This document shows, piece by piece, positions 42,542 through 51,371 of a stretch of DNA of 64,000 nucleotides. The position numbers and the translations under genes were made by a program. Each line of letters begins with the position of its first letter. Position 1 is the first letter of the stretch. This DNA comes from Cordylochernes scorpioides. Its lineage: Eukaryota; Arthropoda; Arachnida; Pseudoscorpiones; Chernetidae. The notes beneath the pieces are model-generated. The model made no database searches and was not told where the DNA came from. It saw only the letters and a list, made by a program, of their open reading frames with translations. The stretch is taken from assembly GCA_030710605.1 (NCBI GenBank), contig CP092874.1, positions 46,730,400 to 46,794,399 of the forward strand. Reading direction: 5' to 3'.

Positions 42542-43904
42542 CATTTCCATATGTCTAAATAACTGCATATTTTCATATAACTCCAAATTATACAGGCAAG
42601 CAAAAGGGTCCCCAATAGGAAGCCCTCTATCTACTACAATAGCAGAGATCTCAATGCGAGCAATAGACCGATGGATTACTTCCAAGTTCCCCCATGACAT
42701 AGTCTTTTGGCGCAGGTATATCGATGATATTTTTTGCATCTGCACCACCACCCAAACCAAAAACATCCTCAGCAATCTAAACAATTATCACCCTGATCTT
42801 TACTTCACTGTTGAAAAAGAGAACAATAGTATCCTTCCATTTCTCGACATAAATATTATCCCTTACCAACATGAATTACACACCTCCGTTTATTATAAAC
42901 CATCCTTCCGCGCTAATTACGTTCAATACTCGTCCTTTTGTCCAATCTGTCATAAGATCAATACAGTCATTGCCCTATCAAAACGCGTACATACCCACTT
43001 CTCCCTCCAGAAGTACAAAAAACCTTGAAACACAAAACATAATAGCTAACCTCAAAACTGCGCATACCCAATATATTTTATATTACGACACTTTTACGAC
43101 TCATCTAAAAAGATACAGCCTCCAATATACAGATCGATTTGCAATATGCCATATTCACCATTATCCTCCACAATAGCAAGATTCTTATTGAAATTCGGAA
43201 TTAAAACCTATTTCACCTGCGCACCTACCTCAGGATCCCTTCTCCGAAACCAGATAATGAAACTTAATTATAATGAACCTCACAGCACGGCACGAAACGT
43301 TATTTACTCCATAGAATGTTCAAACAGCCCAAAAATCTACGTAGGTGAAACTGGGAGACAGGTCAACATTAGAATTCACGAACACAAAAGAAATATCGAT
43401 AACCTAGACCATAGATCCCTAATAGTTCAGCATATAAACGAAACTGGCCATTCCTTCAACATTATATCCCTTAAAATTCATTATTCCAATATCTCCAGCA
43501 AACATCAAAGACTAATCATCGAGTCCTCCTGTCAAGTAAATTCCACAGCCTTAATAGAAAAATTGATTTACCGGAAATTTATAATGTAATATTCCCTGCT
43601 ACCACCCAACCCCCCACTGTATCATGAACTCAGAGACCACAAAGTCAATAGTTATTCTGTCCTATATCTCCAAAATATGCCATATTCTTAGTCCGATTCT
43701 ATATCAGTTCGTATTTTAGACATTCAAATTCGCTATATATATACACAAATATAAAAATTTCAGTTTATTGATTTATTCATATGTATCGTACGCACGAGTA
43801 GGTTCACGTGTGCTTGTTTCTGATATTTATTTTATATAGTTTGTTATACATTTGCCTCGCTTAATCTCAGTGTAATATAATTTAATTTACTTTATTTTTA
43901 ATTT

Positions 43905-43948
43905 TCCTGTAGAAGGGCGTTGCCCGATAGCTCGAAATAAATATTTTT
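43905..43948 (+). ncRNA. Hammerhead-like terminal hairpin of PLE2, right
   Basis: CCTGTAGAA, GGGC-GTT-GCCC, GATAGCTCGAAATAAAT. Mirror of 41480-41522 with GATA for GAAA. Relic. Confidence 0.38.
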
Positions 43949-44016
43949 GCAAAAGAAACTCATCCCTCAAGCTTTTAGATTTGAACATTCTATTAAGGGA
44001 TTAGCCTATTAATTAA

Positions 44017-44073
44017 ATATACACAATTTAATTATTTTTATACGTCTGCGTAACTCTGGGTGCATTTACATCA
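44017..44073 (-). repeat. Gypsy 3' LTR, proximal part
   Basis: Continues the LTR after PLE2 and ends ...TTTACATCA, matching the 5' LTR end at 48144. Directly preceded (minus strand) by the polypurine tract. Confidence 0.85.
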
Positions 44074-44090
44074 ACACCCCCTTTTTTAAG
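44074..44090 (-). promoter_or_regulatory. Gypsy polypurine tract
   Basis: Minus strand AAAAAAGGGGGTGT immediately upstream of the 3' LTR; the expected plus-strand primer site for reverse transcription. Confidence 0.75.
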
Positions 44091-44100
44091 ATAGCAATAC

Positions 44101-44409
44101 TTATTGAGGTACATATCTATCCGGTGGTCTCCTTTCTCGTAGTGGATATCTCCGGGAAGGTGTAGATTCAGCCGGTGGTCCAGGTGTAGACTCTGCTACT
44201 ATTGTAGCAAGAGTCCGGGGACTTGACGTCTGGGGCCTTGGGTAGCTTATTCCTTCTTCTGATGACGAAACATCCTTTCTCTCCATACATCTCCTCATAT
44301 AGTTAGTGTGTACTTTCTTTTCAATTCCATCAGTTTCTATCATACAGCTGTTGCTTCTTACTATTCTCTTTACAATCCCAAACATCCATTTCGGCTTTCC
44401 TCTTTCCAT
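44101..44409 (-). pseudogene. Gypsy integrase C-terminus
   Basis: Encodes KWMFGIVKRIVRSNSCMIE (SH3-like integrase C-terminal fold) and ends RYPLRERRPPDRYVPQ, the R-rich 'RRP.R' tail common at the end of gypsy pol. Separated from the catalytic core (44658-45044) by frameshifts, one near a T16 run at 44457-44475. Confidence 0.8.
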
Positions 44410-44657
44410 CCATCTGTATCTTACTCTATCATTTATTTTGTAGCTATTTTGCTCTGTTTTTTTTTTTTTTTTTTTTCAATCTCCCTACTCTTACTGCTTT
44501 CTTGCTCAACATGGAAATCTTCGTTCTAATCTCGCGATTTAAAAATATTCCAGCAGGGGATTTTCCGTTCTAGTCAAAGGACTCAATCTATATGCATATA
44601 ATGCTTTTATCAAAGCAAACTCAAGGGGTAATTCTCTTTCCTCCGAAATAATTCTTC

Positions 44658-45110
44658 TCATAGCTTTTTTTTTATCTCTCTTACAGACACTTCCGCTAGT
44701 CCGTTGCTCTCTGGATGGTAGGCGGGACTAAACATCGCATGTATGCCGTTTCTTTCGAAAAATGTCTTCATTTCATAACTTCTAAACGGGGGCCCATTAT
44801 CCATTACCGCCACCTCCGGTATACCATATCTCGTTAAACATTCTCTCAAAAAGTCTATGCAGAATCCCGCCGATGTATTTGGAACCATATGACATTCTAT
44901 CCTATTAGAATGCGCATCCATTAATATCAAAAAGGTATTTCCCGCAAAATAGAGATAGTCAAGATGAATCCTCTTCCAAACTTTGTTTGGTGGAGTCCAC
45001 TCAGTAAATTCCTGTTTGGCAGCTTTGATGTGTTTTCCATACAAATGCTATAGCTTTTAGACAATTTTTCAATTTGCTCACCCATTTATTTATTCATATG
45101 ATTTTCATGA
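44658..45110 (-). pseudogene. Gypsy integrase catalytic core
   Basis: Residues: WKRIHLDYLYFAGNTFLIL (first Asp), YGIPEVAVMDNGPPFRS (second Asp), FSPAYHPESNGLAEVSVREI (Glu). Complete DDE set. The zinc-binding N-terminal domain between here and 45156 is out of frame. Confidence 0.86.
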
Positions 45111-45155
45111 ATGATATTCAAAACATATTCTCTTAAGGAATCGGGGATTATCATT

Positions 45156-45794
45156 CTATTTCCGAAAAATAGGCAATTTCTTACTATTGTTATCTCGTTT
45201 TTTAATTCTAAAATAAGGGTTTATATCTACAACTGAGTCAATATCATACATATCATACTTGATTAATTTATATAGTTTTCTAAGAGTCGGATCTTCTTGG
45301 GTTTTGTCTGATACCAAGACGTAATCTAATATTGAATTTTCTATTAATAATATTTCTCCCATTTCCTCTTCCTTTTCCCCTTTTTCAGGATTTGGAAATC
45401 TTGAAAGAAATTCTGCAAGAGGTATTTCATTTCCCTTAGTATATTTAATTTTAAAATTAAAAATTGATATTGAGAGTGACCATCTATGTAATCTATTTGC
45501 CACTAAGGCTGGTAAATTATTTTTATCGCCAAAAATTGCTAGTAATGGTTTGTGATCTGAATTAATAGAAAATTCTCTTCCGTAAAGAAATTGGTTTAGC
45601 CTGTTTAAGATAAAGAATATTGATAAACCTTCTTTTTCTATCTGGGAATATTTCTTTTCTGTGCCATTTAGTGGTCTCGAAACTAAGGTAATTGGTTTCT
45701 CAATGCCGTTAACAATATGGGAAATATATCCTCCTATACCATAGTTTGATGCATCACAAGTAACATAAAGAGGTAAATCTTGCGAATAATGCGT
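45156..45794 (-). pseudogene. Gypsy RNase H region
   Basis: ANRLHRWSLSISIFNFKIKY and GNEIPLAEFLSRFPNP mark the end of a gypsy RNase H ('ADALSR' block). Upstream, out of frame, 45540-45790 encodes RPLNGTEKKYSQIEKEG-like RT/RNase H sequence. Fragmented by several shifts. Confidence 0.78.
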
Positions 45795-46650
45795 CTAACA
45801 AGTTTTTGTATTAATCAAATATTTACATTTTTCGAAAGCCTGATCATGTTCTTTTTTCCAATTCCAATTATAACTTCTTTTCAATAAAGAGAATAAAGGA
45901 TTTGCATGTATGGATAATTTTTTAACGAATTTACTGTAAAATGACAAAATGCCCAAGAAAGATTTCAATTCTGAATTGTTATTCGGTGTAGGACATTTTT
46001 TTATACTGTCCAAATTATCCTCAAGGGGATAGATTCCATTTTTATTTATTTTATGTCCCAAATATTGATTTCATCAACAAAAAACAGAGATTTTTCTTTA
46101 TTTTAATTGAAAAATTAAAATGAGATAATTTATTCATGACTGTCTCAACATCTGAATTATGTTCATTTACATCAGATGATGCTATAAGAATATCGTCTAA
46201 ATATTTTATTACATTTTTAAGACCTGAAAAAATATTGTCCATAGTTCTTTGGAAAATTGTCGCTCCTGACTTGATACCGAAAGGCAGCCTTTTATATTTA
46301 AAAAGGCCTTTATGGGTAGAAATAACTGTCAATTTTGAGATTCTTCGTCTAGAAGTATCTGATGGTATGCGCTTGAAAGATCAATTTTACAAAATATACT
46401 TTCACCAAAAAAAGAATGTAAAACATTATCGATGTTCGGTATCGGATATTTAACATCTTCGATAAATGGATTTAAGATTCTTTTAAAGTCTGCACAAATT
46501 CTAATTTTGCTGTTTTTCTTAGGGACGCATACTAGCGGTGAAGCTATTGGGCTATCCACTACATTTTCAATTATATCATTATCCAATAAAAATAAAAGTT
46601 CTTCTTCAATTAAATTCCTAATAGCAAAGGGAGCAGGTCTAAATTTATAA
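45795..46650 (-). pseudogene. Gypsy reverse transcriptase
   Basis: Motifs in order: SPLVCVPKKNSKIRICADF (fingers), IFCKIDLSSAYHQILLDE (motif A), KYKRLPFGIKSGATIFQR (motif B), KNVIKYLDDILIAS (catalytic YLDD), then thumb sequence LGHKINKNGIYPLEDN and KSFLGILSFYSKFVK. Frames change at about 46330 and 46060. All catalytic residues remain. Confidence 0.88.
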
Positions 46651-46862
46651 AATTTTGGCGGAAAATTATTTTTTACATTATGTGTACGGAAATATATTTT
46701 ATTGGCAAGACTATATCTTTGAAAAGTTTATAATATTTTTAAAAATTAAATTATTACCAAAATTATTATTTTGTTGGACATTAATTTGTACCATATCAAA
46801 AAATACTATCCAGTCTTTTCCTATAAGAAATTTATTATTTTTAATATTTGTTACTATTAAGT

Positions 46863-47069
46863 TTAAATGGCCATTTTATTTTTAAATCTTACTTCCACTT
46901 TACATTCTCCAATAGAGGAAATGCCCTTTCCATGATAATCAGTTAAATAACATTTAGACGGAAACAATTTAATATGTTCAAAATATTTTGAAAATAGATC
47001 TTTTAACATAGTTTTTAAAGCCGCACCAGTGTCAATTTCTGCTAAGAATTTTATGTCGAAGACATACAA
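46863..47069 (-). pseudogene. Gypsy aspartic protease
   Basis: KFLAEIDTGAALKTMLKD carries the DTGA active site. The later flap/ILG region is partly recognisable (GECKVEVRFKN). Lies between gag knuckles and RT, as expected. Confidence 0.8.
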
Positions 47070-47879
47070 TATACTCTCAAATTTATTAGTCAGATATTCT
47101 ATATTATTGATGGACTCACCATTCTTTCTTGAAAATGATTCTCCGTTGGCAGACGCTTCACTAGATGTACCTCTCTTTCTTGGTTGAAAATATCTATTCT
47201 TAGACTTTGAATGACATACAGTCGATATATGTTCTAATTGTTTACAAGAATAGCAGAAAGAATTTTTTTAAAAACATTTGTCCAAATGATGATTCATCTT
47301 GCCACAATGTTTGCACTTAGAATGTAATTTGTTTATTTCTTTATTTTCAGCATAAGACTTCATTTTCAGCACATTACAATCTGCCGTTTCTATTGTGGTA
47401 GCCATATTTACTGCCATATTAAAAGTGAGCTCAGGCTCTTGCAGTAATCTTTTCTAAATATCTTGACTAGAAACTCCTGAAACGAACTTATCCCTTAGTT
47501 GTTCTTCAAAATATAAACCAAAGTTACACCTATCAGCCTGTTTTTTCTTTTAATTTAAGGACATAATCTTCTTTTTTCGCCATGTTCCTGAACCAACTGG
47601 CTGAATTTATATCTTTCAAAAATGATATTTGGCTTCGGTGTAAAATGAACAATTAAAATACTCGCAATTTCTTCGAATTCTAATGCACAAACATCTCTAG
47701 GTGCGATCAATTCTTTTAGAATACTATAAGTATTCGCTCCAGCAGACATAATAAAAAAAGGGAACAATCTTCTTACCTTCGATTTCATTCACCAAGATGT
47801 ACTGTTTGAATGGTTGAATATAATTTTCAAAAGGTTCTTCTTCCATTATATATGGCTCGAACGAAATCCTCGTCGCCAT
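47070..47879 (-). pseudogene. Gypsy gag with zinc knuckle
   Basis: Starts MATRISFEPYIMEEEPFENY at 47879, right after the 5' LTR. Capsid-like sequence follows (SAGANTYSILKELIAPRD, FEEIASILIVHFTPKP). Knuckle CKHCGKMNHHLDKC near 47290, then a second Cys-rich block CYSCKQLEHISTVC. The frame breaks at a T7 run near 47752 and an A6 run near 47565. Gag packages the element RNA in a virus-like particle. Confidence 0.82.
47863..47879 (-). promoter_or_regulatory. Gypsy primer binding site overlapping the gag start
   Basis: TGGCGACGAGGAT follows the LTR end ...TTAACA by one base; TGG matches the CCA end of a tRNA. It overlaps the ATG of gag. The tRNA is not identified. Confidence 0.6.
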
Positions 47880-48144
47880 TGTTAATTTTCTTAAAGATAT
47901 ATCCCTCTATCTATAAAAATTATCAGAACTTATAAAAAAAGAGAAGTTTATTTTTCTTATTTAAAAATAATTACATAGAATCAAATTAACAAAACAAATT
48001 CAATCTAAAAATTAAACAAAACTGATTTACATATCTCTCGACAGAATATATTTACTCTAGTCTCTAGTCAAAACCCAATAAATAAATATATACACAATTT
48101 AATTATTTTTATACGTCTGCGTAACTCTAAGTCCATTTACATCA
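47880..48144 (-). repeat. Gypsy 5' LTR
   Basis: 265 bp, ends TGATGTAAATGG... and ...AAAATTAACA on the minus strand. Matches the split LTR at 41227-41449/44017-44073 with scattered differences. Confidence 0.88.
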
Positions 48145-48263
48145 AATTCAAACTACTCGAAAACTCCAGCTCACTAGTATGGATTATTGAAAAGCGCTTT
48201 TAATTTGTCCTGATTTGATTACTGATTGAAACCAGTTGACCAGGAATTATATATATATATATA

Positions 48264-48513
48264 GATGGAAACCTCTTTGGTATATTGTGAGGATTCCATT
48301 AGATCCTGTGTGGATCTCATGGAATAAAGTCCGCCCTAGACTGACGAGGGCCATTAGCCCGAAACCATGGTCTCTAGGTGGACGCCTATCAGTTTGCCAA
48401 AGTTGGTGTTGTGGCTTTGTCACCGACCCGATGCCGCTAGTTGCGGCGACGGTCAATAGATGGCGTCAGATTCTGACGTTTATTTTGACGGGAGAGGCGA
48501 CCATTGCTTCCAT
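48264..48513 (+). mobile_element. Family A element, copy A3
   Basis: About 250 bp in a TA-rich site: starts GATGGAAA, jumps to CCTCTTTGGTA, and ends GGGAGAGGCGACCATTGCTTCCAT. Lacks the inverted left arm of A1/A2. Carries the best hammerhead. The target duplication cannot be read within TA repeats. As at 16239-16777, it lies just upstream of a repeat B copy. Confidence 0.75.
48329..48383 (+). ncRNA. Complete type I hammerhead ribozyme, copy A3
   Basis: Stem I: GTCC..CCTAGA pairs with TCTAGG.GGAC (6 + 4 bp with a small internal loop). Core CTGACGA. Stem II GGGC-CATTA-GCCC. GAAA. Stem III ACC/GGT with a 2-nt AT loop. Cleavage triplet GTC, predicted cut between 48372 and 48373. Every conserved hammerhead position is present. 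The very short stem III is typical of retrozyme and PLE hammerheads, which usually cleave best as dimers. No protein is encoded in the element. Confidence 0.88.
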
Positions 48514-48538
48514 ATATAAATATAAATATATATATATA

Positions 48539-49827
48539 CCAGGTCTATTAGTATGAAACGCGAAAATGGCCGCCCGAAGGCGCTGTGCAACTTTATTTGA
48601 GCCGACGGTGGCGCTGTTGAAGGCGTTTTGTTTTTTTTGACTCACGTGGCATTAGCACGCGTGCAGTTTTAGAAAATTTCAAATCGTAGAAAATTTCTGG
48701 AGCCCGTGGAAAATGACGATTTCCGAGCCAAAAAGTGCCCATTTGCGGGAAGTTTTGTTGTTCGCCTTCAACTGGAAGAAAAGTGCCACTGAAGCCCACC
48801 GAATGCTCGAGGAAGTTTACGGCGACCACGCTTTGAGCAAATCGCAGTGTTACAGGTGGTTTAAAAAATTCCAAAGTGGCGATTTCGAACTTGATAATGA
48901 ACCACGTGGAAAACCGCCCCAAAAGTTCGAGGACGCTGAATTGCAAGCTTTATTGGAGGAGGACAGTACCCAAACGCAGGACAAACTCGCGAAACAGCTC
49001 TAGGTGTCTCAAGGTGCTTTTTCCCTACGTTTAAACAGCCTCGGAATGACCAAAAAGCTTTCCAGATGGGTCCCCCACGAGTTGAGCGAATGGCAGCAAG
49101 AACGGCGTCCGGTAACCTGCGAAGAGCTGCTCGCCAGGCATGAAAAGAAGTCATTTTTGAACCGAATCGTAACTTCTGATGAGAAATGGATCCACTTCAG
49201 CAATCCTACGCGCCAAAAGTCGTGGGGCCTGCCCGGCAAATTTCCAAAACAGACGCCTAGGCCCAATCGCTTCGGAAAAAAGGCAATGCTTTGCGTATGG
49301 TGGGACCAGACCGGCGTAGTATATTTCGAGCTCCTGAAACCTAGCGAAACGGTCAATACTAGTCGCTACGAACAACAAATGCACAGTTTGAGAGAGGCGT
49401 TGAATGATAAAAGACCGGAATGGCGTGAAAAGCACAACAAGCGGATACTGCAGCATGACAACGCTCCAGCCCACAACGCTTACGGTGGTCAAAAACACCA
49501 TAAAAGACTTGGACTGGGAACTCTTACCCCACCCGCCGTACTCACCAGACTTAGCGCCGTCGGACTACCACCTTTTCACATCTTTAGGACACGCCCTAAA
49601 AAACCAGGAATTTTCGAACTCAGACATACTGCGAAAATGGCTTGTTGACTGGTTCGACTCAAAAGGAATATAATTTTTCAGACAAGGAATTCGAAAATTG
49701 CCTGAAAGGTGGTCCGAGTGTATAGCTAATCAGGGCAATTACTTTGAATAAGAAATATTTTGTTGTATGGAATTGGTGAACTTTTGAATTCACTGAAAAT
49801 TTTCGCGTTTCATACTAATAGACCTGG
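48539..49827 (+). mobile_element. Mariner transposon with perfect 28-bp inverted repeats
   Basis: 1289 bp flanked by TA. Terminal repeats CCAGGTCTATTAGTATGAAA... identical over 28 bp at both ends. Length and transposase match the mariner family. Inserted in the TA tract between A3 and repeat B3. Carries one nonsense codon and one frameshift. Confidence 0.93.
48713..49673 (+). pseudogene. Mariner transposase (D,D34D), two defects
   Basis: Start MTISEPKSAHLREVLLFAFN. The helix-turn-helix region includes YGDHALSKSQCYRWFKKFQS. An in-frame TAG follows AKQL at 49001-49003. Catalytic Asp 1 is in NRIVTSDEKWIHFSN, Asp 2 in LQHDNAPAHNA, Asp 3 in YSPDLAPSDYHLF. A frameshift near 49490 lies between Asp 2 and Asp 3. 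Ends WLVDWFDSKGI at 49673. All three catalytic residues are present, so only two lesions separate it from an open frame. Confidence 0.92.
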
Positions 49828-49837
49828 TATATATTTA

Positions 49838-50189
49838 TATCGTAATTCAAACAATGTGATATGTAAGTAATAAAGTATGACGTCTTTTCTAGTCGTCTCA
49901 AGGTGACACCAGCTTGCCATCGGACACCAGGGGGATCCAGAGAAGGACAAAAAGGGCGTTGGTCCGGATGTTGACAGTTAGTTAGGTTACAGTGGATATT
50001 TTCGGACAAGCCGCTCAGTGCTAGGTCTCACGGTGCTCCTCGTGGCCGCCGTTTTGGCTCCTCTCTGCCTCAATGGCTTCATGCAGGATGCCGAGCTTTC
50101 CTAAGTTAATCCTCAACTTTCCCCTGGTCTTGGTGCCACGTGAGACGTACTAGGAGAGCGTCTTTTGATCCCAAACTTTGTCCTTAATG
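49838..50189. repeat. Repeat B, copy B3, truncated by copia 1
   Basis: Starts TCGTAATTCAAACAATGTGA and follows B2 to ACTTTGTCCTTAATG, where the copia LTR begins. Confidence 0.83.
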
Positions 50190-50449
50190 TGTTAGGTATA
50201 TTAATTCAAATAATTTTTCTCTATGTAAATAAATTATATAGATATATGAATAAATATAAATTGATGATGATAACATTAGTTAGCATATAATAATTAACAA
50301 TTGGCATCTGAGTTTGTGCCTTCTTGATTCTTTTTTTTTTATTTCTTCTTATTTCTTAAATTTTACTTTTGTATTTTCTATGCATAAAGATAACATTAAG
50401 ATATATTTAAGTAACATTTTCTCTTTTTTACCCCCCAAAAACACCAACA
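50190..50449 (+). repeat. Copia 1 5' LTR
   Basis: 260 bp from TGTTAGGTATATT to CACCAACA, followed by the primer site. The matching 3' LTR is not in the window; the element is cut off at 52107. Confidence 0.75.
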
Positions 50450-50451
50450 AT

Positions 50452-50470
50452 TGGTAGCAGAGCGTGGTTC
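50452..50470 (+). promoter_or_regulatory. Copia 1 primer binding site
   Basis: TGGTAGCAGAGCGTGGTT, 2 nt after the LTR. This resembles the initiator tRNA-Met primer sites of copia elements. The same sequence is used by copia 2. Confidence 0.72.
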
Positions 50471-50564
50471 ATGCAAAAAAGGCAAACAAAGGCCATTTTT
50501 TGAAAAAAGAAAGATAGAAAATATCTTTAAGGTTCGAAAAGAACATATTAAGTAAAAATTCAAA

Positions 50565-51371
50565 ATGGCTGAATCATCGATGAATATCCAAATATTCGAT
50601 GGAAATAATTTCACAAGTTGGAAATTTCGCATCATTTGTATTTTGGAAGGCAAAGATCTAGATGGCTTTATAAAAGAAGATCCTCCAAAAGATGAAAAAA
50701 TAACTGTCGAATGGAAAAGAAAAGATGCCCAAGCTGGAGGGATAATAACTTGTGCAATGGATGACACACAAGTAAGTTTAATTTTAACATGCAAAACAAG
50801 TAAAGAAATTTGGACTGCTTTGCATTCTAGATATGAGGGTAACATAAAGAGAAAATGCATAGAGGCTAAAAACAATGTATCTAGATTAACAATGAAAAAA
50901 GAGGAAACCTGGGAACAATATTTGCTTAGAGCAGAGAAATTATTGCAAGAAGCAAGAATTTTGGGTGGATCAATGGAAGATGAAAAATTCATCACAGCTT
51001 TTATTAGAGGGCTACCCCCAAAATACAATCTTGTCTTAATGCAATTTGACAATTACCCAGATGCTACCATTTCTGATATAAGAAGAATTTTTGGGCTCCA
51101 TGAAGAAAGAAACAAAAACAACAAGGATGAAAATGCTGCATATAATATGGGCCATAAATTTAGCAAAAACTTTAAGAAAAATTCAAGTGATTCTAATAGA
51201 GAAAGAAAGCCCAAATGCTTCATTTGTCAAAAGTTTGGACATAAAGCAGCAGTATGCTGGTTCAACCCAGTTAACAAAAGAAAAGAAAACAAAATCAAGG
51301 GAATTCTATACAAACAATCCCCAAACAAACATTTTCAAAAAATAAACAATATCCTTCTAGGGCTTCTTTGA
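50565..51371 (+). CDS. Copia 1 gag
   Basis: 268 residues, open. UBN2-type capsid region: FDGNNFTSWKFRIICILEGK, ILTCKTSKEIWTALHSRYEG, RAEKLLQEARILGG, AFIRGLPPKYNLVL. Zinc knuckle CFICQKFGHKAAVC at residues 218-231. It should be fused to pol in an intact copia, but the frame stops at 51371 and pol continues in another frame, so gag-pol is broken. Confidence 0.87.
   Translation: MAESSMNIQIFDGNNFTSWKFRIICILEGKDLDGFIKEDPPKDEKITVEWKRKDAQAGGIITCAMDDTQVSLILTCKTSKEIWTALHSRYEGNIKRKCIEAKNNVSRLTMKKEETWEQYLLRAEKLLQEARILGGSMEDEKFITAFIRGLPPKYNLVLMQFDNYPDATISDIRRIFGLHEERNKNNKDENAAYNMGHKFSKNFKKNSSDSNRERKPKCFICQKFGHKAAVCWFNPVNKRKENKIKGILYKQSPNKHFQKINNILLGLL

Larger units (their letters stand above)
41754..43589 (+). 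pseudogene. PLE2 reverse transcriptase and GIY-YIG endonuclease, split by a family A insertion
   Basis: First part 41754-42178: EPYIYGLPKTHKPETPLCPR (the PLE LPK.HKP motif) and NMVSFDVQSLYPSLP (motif A with catalytic Asp). After the insertion (42554 on): YRQAKGSPIGSPLSTTIAEI (motif B), FWRRYIDDIFCI (catalytic YIDD) and LPFLDINIIPY. A frameshift near 43020 precedes the last part, 43146-43589: RNVIYSIECSNSPKIYVGETG, NIRIHEHKRN and RLIIESSCQV, a GIY-YIG domain whose second zinc Cys is Ser. A shift near 43150 also breaks the frame. Confidence 0.86.
41450..44016 (+). mobile_element. Complete Penelope-like element (PLE2) inserted in the gypsy LTR
   Basis: 2567 bp between 14-bp direct repeats ATATACACAATTTA (41436-41449, 44017-44030). 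It has inverted terminal repeats of about 210 bp (41455-41670 and 43770-43977) with hammerhead-like hairpins at both ends. One plus-strand gene encodes RT and C-terminal GIY-YIG. A family A element sits inside the RT. The gene is truncated at its N-terminus relative to a full PLE RT. Confidence 0.85.
41227..48144 (-). mobile_element. Gypsy LTR retrotransposon with both LTRs and target duplication
   Basis: Flanked by AATTC at 41222-41226 and 48145-48149 (5-bp duplication). LTRs: 47880-48144 (5' LTR) and 41227-41449 plus 44017-44073 (3' LTR, split by a PLE). Minus-strand order gag, protease, RT, RNase H, integrase is Ty3/gypsy. The primer site (TGG...) follows the 5' LTR and a polypurine tract precedes the 3' LTR. 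Every domain is readable, but the frame is broken many times, often in homopolymers. The LTRs differ at several sites, so it is not brand new. Confidence 0.88.

Noticed and set aside
44262-44276. CTGATGACGAAAC as a hammerhead core
   Set aside because: No room for stem II between the boxes; it lies in gypsy integrase coding sequence.
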